A stretch of 64,000 nucleotides of DNA from ZC4RG30 sp049841155 (GCA_049841155.1 JASGHI010000004.1:496001-560000); one strand, 5' to 3'; counted from the stretch's first letter, positions 9,176 through 18,289 are shown. Numbers and translations are program-made. The notes: generated from the sequence alone by a model not told the origin.

Positions 9176-9925
9176 TCAGCGCTTCTCGGTCTGCCGGCGT
9201 ACGGCCTCGGCGGCCGCCTTGATGGCTTCCGGATCGCCGAGGTAGCGGCTCGCCACTGGCCTGAGCTTCTCGTCCAGCTCGTACAGCAGCGGCACGCCGG
9301 TGGGGATGTTGAGCTCGGTGATCTCGCCCTCGGAGACATTGTCGAGCATCTTCACCATGGCGCGCAGGCTGTTGCCATGCGCCGCCACCAGCACGTTGCG
9401 GCCGGCAGCCAGGTCCGGCGCGATGCGCTCGTTCCACAGCGGCAGCACGCGGGCGAGGGTGTCCTTCAGCGATTCGGTGGCCGGCAGCAGCGCCGGATCG
9501 AGGCCGGCATAACGCGGGTCGTGGCGGGGATGACGCTCGTCGCCACTGTCCAGCGGCGGTGGCGGAATGTCGTAACTGCGGCGCCAGATCTTCACCTGCG
9601 CGTCGCCATGGCGCTCCACGGTCTGCGCCTTGTCGAGACCCTGCAGCGCGCCGTAGTGGCGCTCGTTGAGGCGCCAGCTGTTGGTCACCGGCAGCCACAT
9701 GCGGTCCATCTCGTCCAGCGCGATCCACAGCGTGCGGATGGCGCGCTTGAGCACCGAGGTATAGGCCTGGTCGAAGCGGATGCCGGTGGCCTTGAGTTCG
9801 CGGCCGGCCTGGCGCGCCTCCTCGCGGCCCTGGTCGGAGAGGTCGACGTCGGTCCAGCCCGTGAACAGGTTGGCGACGTTCCAGATGCTCTGTCCGTGCC
9901 GCAGCAGTACCAGCTTGCCCGCCAT
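9176..9925 (-). CDS. gpmA: GpmA, 2,3-bisphosphoglycerate-dependent phosphoglycerate mutase
   Basis: Interconverts 3- and 2-phosphoglycerate in glycolysis and gluconeogenesis through a phosphohistidine, in the cytosol. The protein is 249 aa, as expected. LVLLRHGQSIWN (residues 5-16) carries the catalytic RHG; TGWTDVDLS, RLNERHYGALQG and the second conserved histidine motif AAHGNSLRAMVK are all present. Single gene between the aromatic operon and the divergent YggU-family gene. Confidence 0.97.
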   Translation of the reverse strand: MAGKLVLLRHGQSIWNVANLFTGWTDVDLSDQGREEARQAGRELKATGIRFDQAYTSVLKRAIRTLWIALDEMDRMWLPVTNSWRLNERHYGALQGLDKAQTVERHGDAQVKIWRRSYDIPPPPLDSGDERHPRHDPRYAGLDPALLPATESLKDTLARVLPLWNERIAPDLAAGRNVLVAAHGNSLRAMVKMLDNVSEGEITELNIPTGVPLLYELDEKLRPVASRYLGDPEAIKAAAEAVRRQTEKR

Positions 9926-10008
9926 GATCTGAATCCTCGGTCGATGTTCTGGATTTGTCCGGTGATTGTACCGCGCCGCTCCGGCGGCGGTGGGCAGCCG
10001 GACATATC

Positions 10009-10245
10009 ATGCGCAGCATGCCGCGGATCCTTAAGCTCAAGGTCAAGCCCAATGCCCGCGCCAGCAGCCTCAGCGAACAGCCCGACGGTACCTGGCTTGC
10101 GACGCTGAAGTCTCCGCCGGTGGATGGCCGGGCCAATGCCGAACTGATCGCTCTGGTCGCGGAGCACTTCGACTGCCGCAAGGCGCAGGTGTCGATCCGC
10201 GCCGGCGGATCAGGGCGCCGCAAGCTGGTGCAGATCGCCGATTGA
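10009..10245 (+). CDS. YggU/DUF167-family protein
   Basis: Small conserved protein of 78 aa (75 if the ATG at 10018 is used). It carries the DUF167 core: KVKPNARAS near the N-terminus, the signature PPVDGRANAELI, and the C-terminal basic GGSGRRKLVQI. Function of the family is not established. It is divergent from gpmA and ends 20 bp before the stop of the E2 gene on the other strand. Confidence 0.88.
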   Translation: MRSMPRILKLKVKPNARASSLSEQPDGTWLATLKSPPVDGRANAELIALVAEHFDCRKAQVSIRAGGSGRRKLVQIAD

Positions 10246-10265
10246 GTCTGCGCCGCAGGCGCTAC

Positions 10266-11462
10266 CTACGAAGGCAGCTGCAGGTCCTGGATCACTGCAG
10301 CGAGGAAGCGCACGGCTTCTCCGCCGGTCACGCAGCGGTGATCGAAGCTCAGCGACAGGGGGATGCGCCGGTGGACGGCGATCTCGCCGCCAATGGCGAC
10401 CACGTCGCGCGACAGGCGGCCCGCACCGAGGATGGCCACCGCCGGCGGCACGACCACCGGCGTGGCGTAGCGGCCGGCCATCACGCCGAAGTTGGAGAGC
10501 ATGAAGGTGAAGTCGCGCAGGTCGGTGGCCGGCAGGCTGCGCTCGCGCGCGCCGGTCTTGAGGCGGTTCACTTCGGCGCGCAGCGCCGCGGCATCGCGCG
10601 AACCCACATCGCGGATCACCGGCACCAGCAGCCCGTCGGGCGTGTCCACGGCAATGCCCACCTGGATGTGGTGGAAGATGCGCCGGCCCTGCGAGCTGCC
10701 GTCGAACCAGGCGTTGAGGCCGGGCTCGGCGCGGCAGCCGGCGCCGATGGCACGCAGCAGCCGCACGGTGACATCGCCGGCCTGATGCCAGCCCTCGATG
10801 TCCGCATCGTCGAACACCGAGCATTCCATGACATTGTCGCGCGCCAGGGTCATGCTCTGCGCCATGGCGCGGCGCAGGCTGCGCAGCACTTCGATCTCCC
10901 CGGCGTCGCTGGGGTCGGGCGCGGGACGCATGGAACTGGTTGGCGCCAGGCGCGCGCCCGGCGCGGCCGACTTCTGCGCCGCCAGCACGTCCGCGAGCGT
11001 CACGAGGCCATCGCGGCCGCTGCCGGTGATTGTTTCCAGGTCGACGTCGAGGCTGCGCGCTAGTTCGCGTGCAGCAGGTACGGCGCGTGCGCGGCCACCG
11101 CGCGAGCGGCCGGCGGCTGCGGCAAAGGCAGCCGGTACGGGCGCATCGGAGACCGGCATGCGCCCGACCACACCGCCCTCGGCGTGCGCGGCGCCGGTGT
11201 CTGCAGCCGCACCGGCCGCAGCTGGCGATTCGGACTCGAATTCCACCAGTGGCGCGCCGGTGGCGATGACGTCGCCGGGTTTGCCGAACAGCGCGCGGAT
11301 CACGCCATCGCGCGGCGCGGGCACTTCGACCACCGCCTTGGCGGTTTCCACCGCAAGCATGGGCTGATCCACGGTCACGCGTTCGCCGACGGCCACGTGC
11401 CAGCGCACGATCTCGGCTTCTTGCAGTCCTTCACCCAGGTCCGGTAGGTTGAATTGCGTCAT
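10266..11462 (-). CDS. Dihydrolipoamide acyltransferase (E2) of a 2-oxo acid dehydrogenase complex
   Basis: E2 core enzyme, 398 aa, transferring acyl groups from its swinging lipoyl arm to CoA. It has one lipoyl domain (residues 1-75) with the lipoylation lysine in ETAKAVVEV, an Ala/Gly/Glu-rich linker, a peripheral subunit-binding domain (VPAARELARSLDVD and following) and a C-terminal catalytic domain with the active-site histidine in SFDHRCVTGGEA. The THx/TGGEA form of the active site resembles branched-chain E2. It follows E1beta after 6 bp. No E3 gene is present here, so lipoamide dehydrogenase must be encoded elsewhere. Confidence 0.9.
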   Translation of the reverse strand: MTQFNLPDLGEGLQEAEIVRWHVAVGERVTVDQPMLAVETAKAVVEVPAPRDGVIRALFGKPGDVIATGAPLVEFESESPAAAGAAADTGAAHAEGGVVGRMPVSDAPVPAAFAAAAGRSRGGRARAVPAARELARSLDVDLETITGSGRDGLVTLADVLAAQKSAAPGARLAPTSSMRPAPDPSDAGEIEVLRSLRRAMAQSMTLARDNVMECSVFDDADIEGWHQAGDVTVRLLRAIGAGCRAEPGLNAWFDGSSQGRRIFHHIQVGIAVDTPDGLLVPVIRDVGSRDAAALRAEVNRLKTGARERSLPATDLRDFTFMLSNFGVMAGRYATPVVVPPAVAILGAGRLSRDVVAIGGEIAVHRRIPLSLSFDHRCVTGGEAVRFLAAVIQDLQLPS

Positions 11463-11468
11463 CGTTGC

Positions 11469-12446
11469 TCAGGCCTCGAAGGTGCGCAGCACCGCATCGA
11501 TGATGCGTTCCACGCTGGGGATGTAGGCCTTCTCCAGGCTGAAGTAGGGCATCACGGTATCGTAACCGGCCACGCGTTCCACCGGCGCCAGCAGATCGTA
11601 CAGCGCGCGTTCGGCCACCGTGGCCACGATCTCGGCGCCGAGGCCGGCATTGCGTGCCGCCTCGTGCACGACCACCAGCCGCCCCGTGTGGGCCACGGAA
11701 TCGAGGATGCATTCGTGGTCGATGGGCGAAAGCGAGGTGAGGTCGATCACCTCGCAGCCGATCTTACGCTGCGCCAGGCGCTCCGCGGCGAGCAGGGTCT
11801 CGTGGGTCATCGCGCCCCAGGTCACGAGCGTGACGTCATCGCCTTCGCGCAGGATCTGCGCGCGGTCCAGCGGCAGCGCGGCGCCATTGTCGAGCACCTC
11901 CTGGCGCGCCATGCGGTAAAGGCGCGTGGGCTCGAGGAAGATCACCGGGTCCGGATCGCGGATGGCCGCGAGCAGCAGGCCGTAGGCGGCAGCGGGCGTG
12001 GAAGGGCACACCACCCGCAGGCCAGCGTGGTGGCAGAACAGCACCTCGAGGCTTTCGGAATGATGCTCCGGCGCGTGGATGCCGCCGCCATGCGGCATGC
12101 GGATGACCACCGGACAGGTCAGGCGGCCGCGCGTGCGGTTGCGCAGCCGCGCCATGTGGTTGGCGATCTGGTCCAGTGCCGGATACACGAAGCCCATGAA
12201 CTGGATCTCCGCGACCACCTTGAGACCTTGCGCCGCCATGCCGACGGACATGCCGGCGATGAGGCCCTCGGCCAGCGGCGTGTCCTGCACGCGCCACTCT
12301 CCGTAGCGCTGCTGCAGGCCCTGGGTGGCGCGGAACACGCCGCCGTTGACGCCGATGTCCTCGCCCAGCAGCACCACGTCCGGATCCTCGGCCAGCGCCC
12401 GGTCCAGTGCCATGTTGATGCTTTCGACGAGAGTGACTTTGGCCAT
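11469..12446 (-). CDS. 2-oxo acid dehydrogenase E1 component, beta subunit
   Basis: Transketolase-like beta chain, 325 aa, the normal length. It shows LLGEDIGVNGGVFRATQGL near the N-terminus (the conserved Glu helps activate thiamine diphosphate), DTPLAEGLIAGMSVGMA, and RMPHGGGIHAPEHHSES, all typical of branched-chain or pyruvate E1beta. With E1alpha it decarboxylates the 2-oxo acid and acylates the E2 lipoyl group. Starts 4 bp after the E1alpha stop. Confidence 0.93.
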   Translation of the reverse strand: MAKVTLVESINMALDRALAEDPDVVLLGEDIGVNGGVFRATQGLQQRYGEWRVQDTPLAEGLIAGMSVGMAAQGLKVVAEIQFMGFVYPALDQIANHMARLRNRTRGRLTCPVVIRMPHGGGIHAPEHHSESLEVLFCHHAGLRVVCPSTPAAAYGLLLAAIRDPDPVIFLEPTRLYRMARQEVLDNGAALPLDRAQILREGDDVTLVTWGAMTHETLLAAERLAQRKIGCEVIDLTSLSPIDHECILDSVAHTGRLVVVHEAARNAGLGAEIVATVAERALYDLLAPVERVAGYDTVMPYFSLEKAYIPSVERIIDAVLRTFEA

Positions 12447-12450
12447 GGGA

Positions 12451-13593
12451 TCAGTGCGCCGGCGGCGGGACTTGACGCATGGCCTGCTCGCGCTGTGCGG
12501 CGAGCGCCGCGGGCGGCCGTGCGAAGAGGTGGTCGAACATGGCGCCAGGGGTGGCGCGCGGCCGCGACTGGTAGCCCTTCACGGCCGCTTCGATCTCGGC
12601 GGCGCAGGCCGCGCGCAGCTGCTGCTCGCGGGTTTCGTCCCAGTGGCCCTGGGCCTCGAGGTAGCGGCGCAGCCGCGGCAGCGGCTCCCGTTGCCAGGCA
12701 GCGGCCAGTTCTTCGGCGGCGCGGTAGCGGCTGGCGTCGTCGGCCGTGGTGTGGTCGCTGAGGCGGTAGGTGACCGCCTCGACCACGGTGGCGCCTTCGC
12801 CGGCGCGCGCGCGCGCCAGCGCCGCTTCCATCACGGCACGCACGCCGATGACGTCATTGCCATCCACCTGCACACCGGGCACCCCGCCGGCGATGCCCTT
12901 CTGCGCAAAGGTTTCGGCGCCGGTCTGGGTGCGCGCGGGCACCGAGATGGCCCAGCCGTTGTTGACGATGACGAATATCACCGGCAGGCGGCGTGCGCCG
13001 GCGAGGTTCACCGCCTCGTAGAAGGCGCCCTGCGAGGTGCCGCCATCGCCGATGTAGGCCACGGCACAGCGCGGCTCGCCGCGGATGCGGAAGGCCATTG
13101 CCGCGCCGGCGGCATGCGGGGCCTGCGACCCGATGGGTACGCACCAGGGAAAATCCTGGCGTGGCCCGGCGAAATCCGTGCCGGTCTCGTCGCCGGCCCA
13201 GTAGGTGAGGATTTCCGTCAGTGTCACGCCACGCCAGATCTGGGTGCCGTATTCGCGGTAGACGGGAAACAGCACATCCTCCGGGCGCATGGCGGCGCCG
13301 ACACCCACATGCGTGGCTTCCTGTCCGGTGCAGGGCGCATAGGTGCCCAGCTGGCCGGTGCGCTGCAGGTTGATGGCCTTGGCGTCGAACAGGCGGCACA
13401 GCACCATCGTCCGGTACATGCGTACCAGTTCGCCGGCATCCTGCGCGAAGGCCGGCAGCTCGCCGGTGCAACGGGCATCGGCGTCGAGCAATTGCTCGTA
13501 GCCAATGGCAAACTGCGCGACAGTCTTCAAGATGGGTCGTTCTCCCCGGGGCGCTTCCGCCCCGCACAAGAGAGAAGTTATCAGGTCCGGCAT
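12451..13593 (-). CDS. 2-oxo acid dehydrogenase E1 component, alpha subunit (branched-chain type)
   Basis: Thiamine-diphosphate-binding alpha chain, 380 aa. The cofactor motif is GDGGTSQGAFYEAVNLAG through VIVNN, and the region SDHTTADDASRYR followed by LRRYLEAQGHWD matches branched-chain E1alpha (the mammalian enzyme has HHSTSDDSSAYR) better than pyruvate E1alpha. I chose the ATG at 13593 because GGTGAG lies four bases upstream on the minus strand. The complex is therefore more likely a branched-chain 2-oxo acid dehydrogenase, though some gammaproteobacteria use this type for pyruvate. The divergent rarD start is only 12 bp away. Confidence 0.9.
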   Translation of the reverse strand: MPDLITSLLCGAEAPRGERPILKTVAQFAIGYEQLLDADARCTGELPAFAQDAGELVRMYRTMVLCRLFDAKAINLQRTGQLGTYAPCTGQEATHVGVGAAMRPEDVLFPVYREYGTQIWRGVTLTEILTYWAGDETGTDFAGPRQDFPWCVPIGSQAPHAAGAAMAFRIRGEPRCAVAYIGDGGTSQGAFYEAVNLAGARRLPVIFVIVNNGWAISVPARTQTGAETFAQKGIAGGVPGVQVDGNDVIGVRAVMEAALARARAGEGATVVEAVTYRLSDHTTADDASRYRAAEELAAAWQREPLPRLRRYLEAQGHWDETREQQLRAACAAEIEAAVKGYQSRPRATPGAMFDHLFARPPAALAAQREQAMRQVPPPAH

Positions 13594-13605
13594 GAGGCTC
13601 ACCAG

Positions 13606-14502
13606 TTGAGTAACAGGGAGGCGTCCAGCGGCGCCTGGTCGGCCGTGCTGGCCTTTGTCATCTGGGGGCTGTTCCCGCTGTACTGGACCTGGTTCACCGC
13701 CATTCCGGGGTTGCAGCTGCTGGCCCACCGCATGGTGTGGTGCGCGCTGGCCGCCTGGGGCTGGCTGCTGCTGCGCCGGGATCTGGGATGGCTCGCCGTG
13801 CTGACGCCGCGCAAGCTGATGCTGCTGTCGATCAGCGCGCTGCTGATATCCGTCAACTGGGGGATATACGTGGTTGCCGTGACCTCCGGCCACGTGGTGG
13901 ACACCAGCCTCGGCTACTTCGTCACGCCACTGGCGAACATCGTGCTGGCAGTGGTGGTGCTGCGCGAGCGGCTGAACGGGCCGCAGATCGCCGCAGTGCT
14001 CATCGCGGCTGCCGGCGTGACCTGGCTGGCTTTTGCCCTGGGGGCGCCACCCTGGGTGTCCCTGATGCTGGCCGCGAGCTTTGCGCTGTATGGGTTGATG
14101 CGCAAGCTGGTGCCTTTTCCGGCGGTACCGGGGCTGGCCATCGAAAGCGCCGTGGTGCTGCCGCCGGCGGTGGCTTATCTGCTGTGGTGCGAGCATGTCG
14201 GGACGGGCAGATTCCTGCACGGCCATGTGCTCAGTGATGTGATGCTGGTGGTGGGCGGGCCGATCACGGCATTGCCGCTGGCGCTGTTCGCCCACGGCGC
14301 GCAGCGCGTTCCGCTGACGCTGCTCGGAGTGCTGCAGTACATCGCGCCCAGCGTCACGCTGCTGATCGGCGTGGCGTGGCTGCACGAACCCTTCGGTCCG
14401 GCGCGGCAGGTGGCCTTCGGCGCCATCTGGGTTGCCCTTGCCATCTTCACGGCCGATGGCATCTGGCGCTACCGGCGCGCGCGTTCCCGTGCAATGGGCT
14501 GA
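13606..14502 (+). CDS. rarD: RarD, EamA-family transporter
   Basis: Inner-membrane drug/metabolite-type permease of 298 aa with about ten hydrophobic helices and two EamA repeats. Family marks include VIWGLFPLYWTW near the start, NWGIYVVAVTSGHVVDTSLGYF, and QRVPLTLLGVLQYIAPS. The substrate is unknown (E. coli RarD was linked to chloramphenicol sensitivity). The only suitable start is TTG at 13606, with GAGG at 13594-13597. The 3' end overlaps the convergent zapE by 34 bp. Confidence 0.9.
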   Translation: MSNREASSGAWSAVLAFVIWGLFPLYWTWFTAIPGLQLLAHRMVWCALAAWGWLLLRRDLGWLAVLTPRKLMLLSISALLISVNWGIYVVAVTSGHVVDTSLGYFVTPLANIVLAVVVLRERLNGPQIAAVLIAAAGVTWLAFALGAPPWVSLMLAASFALYGLMRKLVPFPAVPGLAIESAVVLPPAVAYLLWCEHVGTGRFLHGHVLSDVMLVVGGPITALPLALFAHGAQRVPLTLLGVLQYIAPSVTLLIGVAWLHEPFGPARQVAFGAIWVALAIFTADGIWRYRRARSRAMG

Positions 14503-15593
14503 GCGCGCGCCAGGTAGTCGCCGCCGCGCATCTCGGTGAGACGGCTCGCCGTACGCTCGAAAGGGCCGGCGAGGCGCACGCCCCGGTACAGCTGCAGCGG
14601 TCCGGCGGCGGCGGAGATCACCATGCTCACATCGCGGTCGTACATCTCGTCGATGAGGCTGATGAAACGCCGCGCCGCATCGTTGCGCGTGTCGTCGAAC
14701 ACCGGTACGTCCGACAGGAACAGCGTGTGCAGCTGTCCGGCCAGGGTGAGGTAATCCTCTGCGCCGCGCGGTCCCTCGCACAGGGCGGAAAAGGGGAACC
14801 AGGCCATGCCGGGAGCGGTGCGCAGTGCCTGCAGCGTGCGGCCCAGGATGTGCATCGGCACGTTCTCCTGGACCGGCCCCGCGCCCGCGAGCCGCCGGAA
14901 CAGCGCCTCCATGCGCGCCCCGGCATCCGGCTGCGCCGAATCGAACCAGGTGCCCGAGTCCGTCAGCTCCTGCAGGCGGTAGTCGGGGCCGGCGCCGATC
15001 TCCACCACATCCATGTGCTGCTGCAGCAGCGCGATGGCCGGCAGGAAGCGCTCGCGCTGCAGGCCGCCTTCGTAAAGGCGTTCGGGCGGGGTGTTGGAGG
15101 TCACGACCAGCACCACTCCACGCTGCAGCAGGGCGGCGATGAGGCCGTACAGGATCATCGCATCGGCGATGTCGAGCACCTGGAATTCGTCGAGGCACAG
15201 CACCTGGGTATCGGCGGCGATCTTGCCGGCGAGGATCTCCAGCGGCCGGTCCCGTTGCCGCAGCTGGTTGAGGCTGGCATGGATGTCGCGCATGAAGTGC
15301 TGGAAATGCAGGCGCAGCGTGGAGCTGGCCGGCAGCAGATGGCAGAACTCGTCCACCAGCCAGGTCTTGCCGCGGCCCACTCCGCCCCATAGATAAAGGC
15401 CGCGGCAGGGGCAATCGGCGGCGCGCCGCAGGCCCATGCGCTGCAGCCAGCCGCCGGCTGCCGGCCGGCGCTGCAGGCAGTGCCACAGGGCGTCCAGGTG
15501 CAGCATGGCCGCGCGCTGCGCGGCATCCGGCAGCATCTCGCCACTGGCGAGCAGGTCATCGTAGACCTCTACGAGAGTCGGGCCCTGGGTCAA
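14469..15593 (-). CDS. zapE: ZapE, cell-division-associated AFG1-like ATPase
   Basis: AAA-type ATPase of 374 aa. Walker A is WGGVGRGKTWLVD (about residues 69-81), Walker B LCLDEFQVLDIADAM, followed by VVVTSNTPPERLYEGGLQRERFLP, all diagnostic of the AFG1/ZapE family. In E. coli ZapE acts on FtsZ at the constricting septum. The start is TTG at 15593, overlapping the rapZ stop as TTGA. Last gene of the kdsD-zapE operon. Confidence 0.93.
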   Translation of the reverse strand: MTQGPTLVEVYDDLLASGEMLPDAAQRAAMLHLDALWHCLQRRPAAGGWLQRMGLRRAADCPCRGLYLWGGVGRGKTWLVDEFCHLLPASSTLRLHFQHFMRDIHASLNQLRQRDRPLEILAGKIAADTQVLCLDEFQVLDIADAMILYGLIAALLQRGVVLVVTSNTPPERLYEGGLQRERFLPAIALLQQHMDVVEIGAGPDYRLQELTDSGTWFDSAQPDAGARMEALFRRLAGAGPVQENVPMHILGRTLQALRTAPGMAWFPFSALCEGPRGAEDYLTLAGQLHTLFLSDVPVFDDTRNDAARRFISLIDEMYDRDVSMVISAAAGPLQLYRGVRLAGPFERTASRLTEMRGGDYLARAQPIARERARR

Positions 15594-16489
15594 CGCGCAG
15601 CGCCGGCCACTGTGGCGGGCTGGAACACCGCGCCCGGAAGTTCGGAGTGGTAGGCCGAGACGTCGCGGTGCCGGCGGGCGAAATCCGCCGCAATGCGCTC
15701 CACCAGATAGACCGAGCGGTGCTGCCCGCCGGTGCAGCCGATGGCCACCGTGAGATAGCGCCGGCTCGAGGCCAGGAATTCGGGGATGCGGGCCTCGATG
15801 AAACCGGAGATGTCCGCGACCAGCCGCGGCAGCCCGGCATCCTTCTCGATGTAGGCGGCGACGGCTGCATCGCGCCCCGTCAGGGTGCGCAGGTCCGGCT
15901 CCCAGTAGGGGTTGGGCAGCGAACGCGCATCGAACACGAAGTCCGCGTCTCCGGGCAGGCCGTACTTGAAGCCGAAGGACTCGAACAGTATCGACAGCCG
16001 CGGCCGCTGCCGCTGCTCCACGCGGTGCAGCATGGTTTCGCGCAGGGCCTGCGTGCCGTGGCGCGAGGTGTCCACGATCATGTCCGAGGCCTGCGCAATG
16101 GGCTCCAGCAGCGTGCGTTCCAGCTGGATGGCTTCGCGCAGCCCCTCGCTGCCGCGGCTCAGCGGATGCTTGCGACGGGTCTCGGCATAGCGGCGCAGCA
16201 GTTCATCATCGTTGGCCGTCAGGAAGATGAGCTCGCAGTCCAGCCCCGAGGATTTCAGCTCCTTCACGAGGTCGGGAACGGTTGCGATCTCGGCCGCCGA
16301 GTTGCGCGCATCGATGCCCACCGCGGTGCGCTGGTAGAGCCGGTCCGGGTTGCGCAGCGTATGCGCCACGAACGGCTTGAGCAGCGCAGCGGGGATGTTG
16401 TCGACGCAGTAGAAGTCGTGGTCCTCCAGCAGCCTGAGCGCAACGCTCTTCCCGGATCCGGACAGGCCGCTGATGATGACCAGACGCAT
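15590..16489 (-). CDS. rapZ: RapZ, RNase adapter / P-loop regulator
   Basis: Protein of 299 aa. Walker A is GLSGSGKSVALRLLED at residues 9-24; CVDNIPAALL, the mid-region DASNR-like GIDARN and the C-terminal GCTGGQHRSVYLVER are typical. In enterobacteria RapZ guides RNase E to the GlmZ small RNA and so tunes glucosamine-6-phosphate synthesis, which feeds peptidoglycan and LPS; whether this genome has GlmY/GlmZ cannot be seen here. It lies 6 bp after hpf; ptsN, which usually separates them, is missing. Confidence 0.95.
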   Translation of the reverse strand: MRLVIISGLSGSGKSVALRLLEDHDFYCVDNIPAALLKPFVAHTLRNPDRLYQRTAVGIDARNSAAEIATVPDLVKELKSSGLDCELIFLTANDDELLRRYAETRRKHPLSRGSEGLREAIQLERTLLEPIAQASDMIVDTSRHGTQALRETMLHRVEQRQRPRLSILFESFGFKYGLPGDADFVFDARSLPNPYWEPDLRTLTGRDAAVAAYIEKDAGLPRLVADISGFIEARIPEFLASSRRYLTVAIGCTGGQHRSVYLVERIAADFARRHRDVSAYHSELPGAVFQPATVAGAAR

Positions 16490-16495
16490 GCGTTG

Positions 16496-16816
16496 TCAGG
16501 CCCGGACGGTGCGCCGCGCCTCGTCTGCGTGATGGTCCTGCAGCTTTTCCTTGTGCTTGACCACGGCGCGGTCCAGCTTGTCGGCCAGCGAGTCGATCGC
16601 CGCGTACATGTGCGGCTCGATCGCGTCGACGTGGATGTGGCTGCCGCTCACATGCAGCGTGGCCTCGGCCTTGTGCTGCAGCTTGTCGACCCCCAGCACG
16701 CAATGCAGGTCCATGACGCTGTCGAAGTGGCGCATGACGCGCTCGAACTTCTTCTCCACGTAGGCGCGCATGGACTCGGTGATCTCCACGTGATGGCCGG
16801 TGATCTTCAGCTGCAT
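16496..16816 (-). CDS. hpf: Hpf, short ribosome hibernation promoting factor
   Basis: Short-form HPF of 106 aa that binds the 30S decoding and tRNA sites and promotes 100S ribosome formation in stationary phase. It starts MQLKITGHHVEITESM, matching E. coli HPF, and contains ATLHVSGSHIHVDA and MYAAIDSLADKLDRAVVKHKEK. I chose the ATG at 16816 because GGAG sits six bases upstream; an in-frame ATG at 16828 would add four residues. Directly downstream of rpoN, as usual. Confidence 0.95.
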   Translation of the reverse strand: MQLKITGHHVEITESMRAYVEKKFERVMRHFDSVMDLHCVLGVDKLQHKAEATLHVSGSHIHVDAIEPHMYAAIDSLADKLDRAVVKHKEKLQDHHADEARRTVRA

Positions 16817-16831
16817 GATGTTCTCCATGTG

Positions 16832-18289
16832 TCATTGCGCCTGGGCGCGCTTGCGTTCATTCGAGGGTGCGATCCCCATGGCTTCGCGGTACTTGGCCAC
16901 GGTGCGGCGGGCGACCGGAATGCCTTCACCCGAGAGCAGCTCGGCGATGCGGCTGTCGCTCAGCGGGGTTGCGGCCGGTTCGTCGCGGATCAGTTTGCGG
17001 ATCTTGGCGCGGATCGCGGTGGAGGAGGTGCCCGAGCCGTCGACGGCCTCGATCTGGCTCGAGAAGAAATAGCGCAGTTCGAACACGCCGCGCGGCGTGT
17101 GCATGTACTTGCCGGCGGTCACGCGCGAGATCGTCGATTCGTGCATGCCTATGGCTTCGGCGATGTCGCGCAGGATCATCGGCTTCATGTGCTCTTCACC
17201 ATGCTCCAGGAAGGCGGCCTGCCGCTCCACGATGGAGCGTGCCACCTTCAGCAGCGTGTCGTGGCGGATTTCCAGGCTCTTGATCAGCCAGCGGGCCTCC
17301 TGCAGCTGCGCACGCATGCTGGCGTGGCTGGCCGCACGCCCGATGAGGCTGGCATAACCCTGGTTCACCCGCACTCTGGGCAGGATGGCCGAGTTCATCT
17401 CCACCGTCCAGCCGCCCCCCGGGGTGCGGCGCACGAAGACATCCGGAACGACATATTCCGCCGTGGCGGAACTGATCTGGGCGCCGGGGCGGGGATGGCA
17501 GCCGCGTACCAGCACCAGCGCCTGCTCGATCTCCTCGTCCGGCACCCTGAGCTCGCGCCGCAGCGCCGGCATGTCGCGCTGCGCCACGAGGTCCAGATGC
17601 GAGGCGGCGATGGCGAGCGCCGTGTCCATGCCGGGGGTGGTGCGATCCAGCGCCGCCAGCTGCAGCTGCACGCATTCGGACACCGAACGCGCGCCCACGC
17701 CCAGTGGATCGAGCGTCTGCACCACCTGCAGCATCTGCGCGATCTCGGCCGGCTCGGCCTGGATTTCGGGCTTGAGTGTGGCCGCGACCGCATCGGGCGG
17801 CTCGGTGAGGTAGCCGTCGTCGTTGATGGCATCGACAATGGCGCGTCCGATGGCCAGTTCCCGCGGCGTCAGGCGCGCAAACTCCAGCTGCCAGAGCAGA
17901 TGTTCGTGCAGGGTCTCGCCGCGCGCGTCCTGGAACTCCTGCTGGCGCTCCTCGTCGTCGCCGCTCCACGGCGCTTCGCCGGGCGCCGCCGAGGTCTCGT
18001 TCCAGCCGTCCTCGACGATCTCTACCTGGGGTTCCTGCGCTGCCGTGCTTTCGGCAGGCTCGTCGACGCCCTCGGGCGCACGCTCGTTGGGGTCGGCGCC
18101 CAGTGCCTCGAACGAGGCGGTGGCCTCAGACTCCTCCTCGGCCTCGAGCATCACGTTGGATTCGAGCAGCTCGCGGATGTGGGCCTGCAGCTCCAGCGAC
18201 GGCAATTGCAAAAGCCTGATGGCCTGCTGCAGCTGCGGCGTCATCGTCAGCTGCTGGCCGAGCCGTAACTGCAGTGAAGCCTTGAGCAT
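16832..18289 (-). CDS. rpoN: RpoN, RNA polymerase sigma-54 factor
   Basis: Alternative sigma factor, 485 aa, for promoters with -24/-12 elements opened by AAA+ activators. Region I is Gln/Leu-rich (LRLGQQLTMTPQLQQAIRLLQL, given in part), followed by an acidic region II (residues about 55-110), the core-binding domain, the helix-turn-helix and the C-terminal RpoN box ARRTVAKYRE at about residue 460. Starts immediately after the lptB TAA (TAAATG), in the conserved order lptB-rpoN-hpf. Confidence 0.97.
   Translation of the reverse strand: MLKASLQLRLGQQLTMTPQLQQAIRLLQLPSLELQAHIRELLESNVMLEAEEESEATASFEALGADPNERAPEGVDEPAESTAAQEPQVEIVEDGWNETSAAPGEAPWSGDDEERQQEFQDARGETLHEHLLWQLEFARLTPRELAIGRAIVDAINDDGYLTEPPDAVAATLKPEIQAEPAEIAQMLQVVQTLDPLGVGARSVSECVQLQLAALDRTTPGMDTALAIAASHLDLVAQRDMPALRRELRVPDEEIEQALVLVRGCHPRPGAQISSATAEYVVPDVFVRRTPGGGWTVEMNSAILPRVRVNQGYASLIGRAASHASMRAQLQEARWLIKSLEIRHDTLLKVARSIVERQAAFLEHGEEHMKPMILRDIAEAIGMHESTISRVTAGKYMHTPRGVFELRYFFSSQIEAVDGSGTSSTAIRAKIRKLIRDEPAATPLSDSRIAELLSGEGIPVARRTVAKYREAMGIAPSNERKRAQAQ

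Noticed and set aside
12325..13605. In-frame extension of rarD upstream over the E1alpha gene
   Set aside because: Membrane-protein homology begins right at the TTG at 13606; the extension is antisense to E1alpha.
15647..18268. A long open frame (873 codons) on the plus strand opposite rpoN, hpf and rapZ
   Set aside because: Its translation is low-complexity His/Arg/Gly-rich with no known motif; it is the antisense image of three well-recognised genes in GC-rich DNA.
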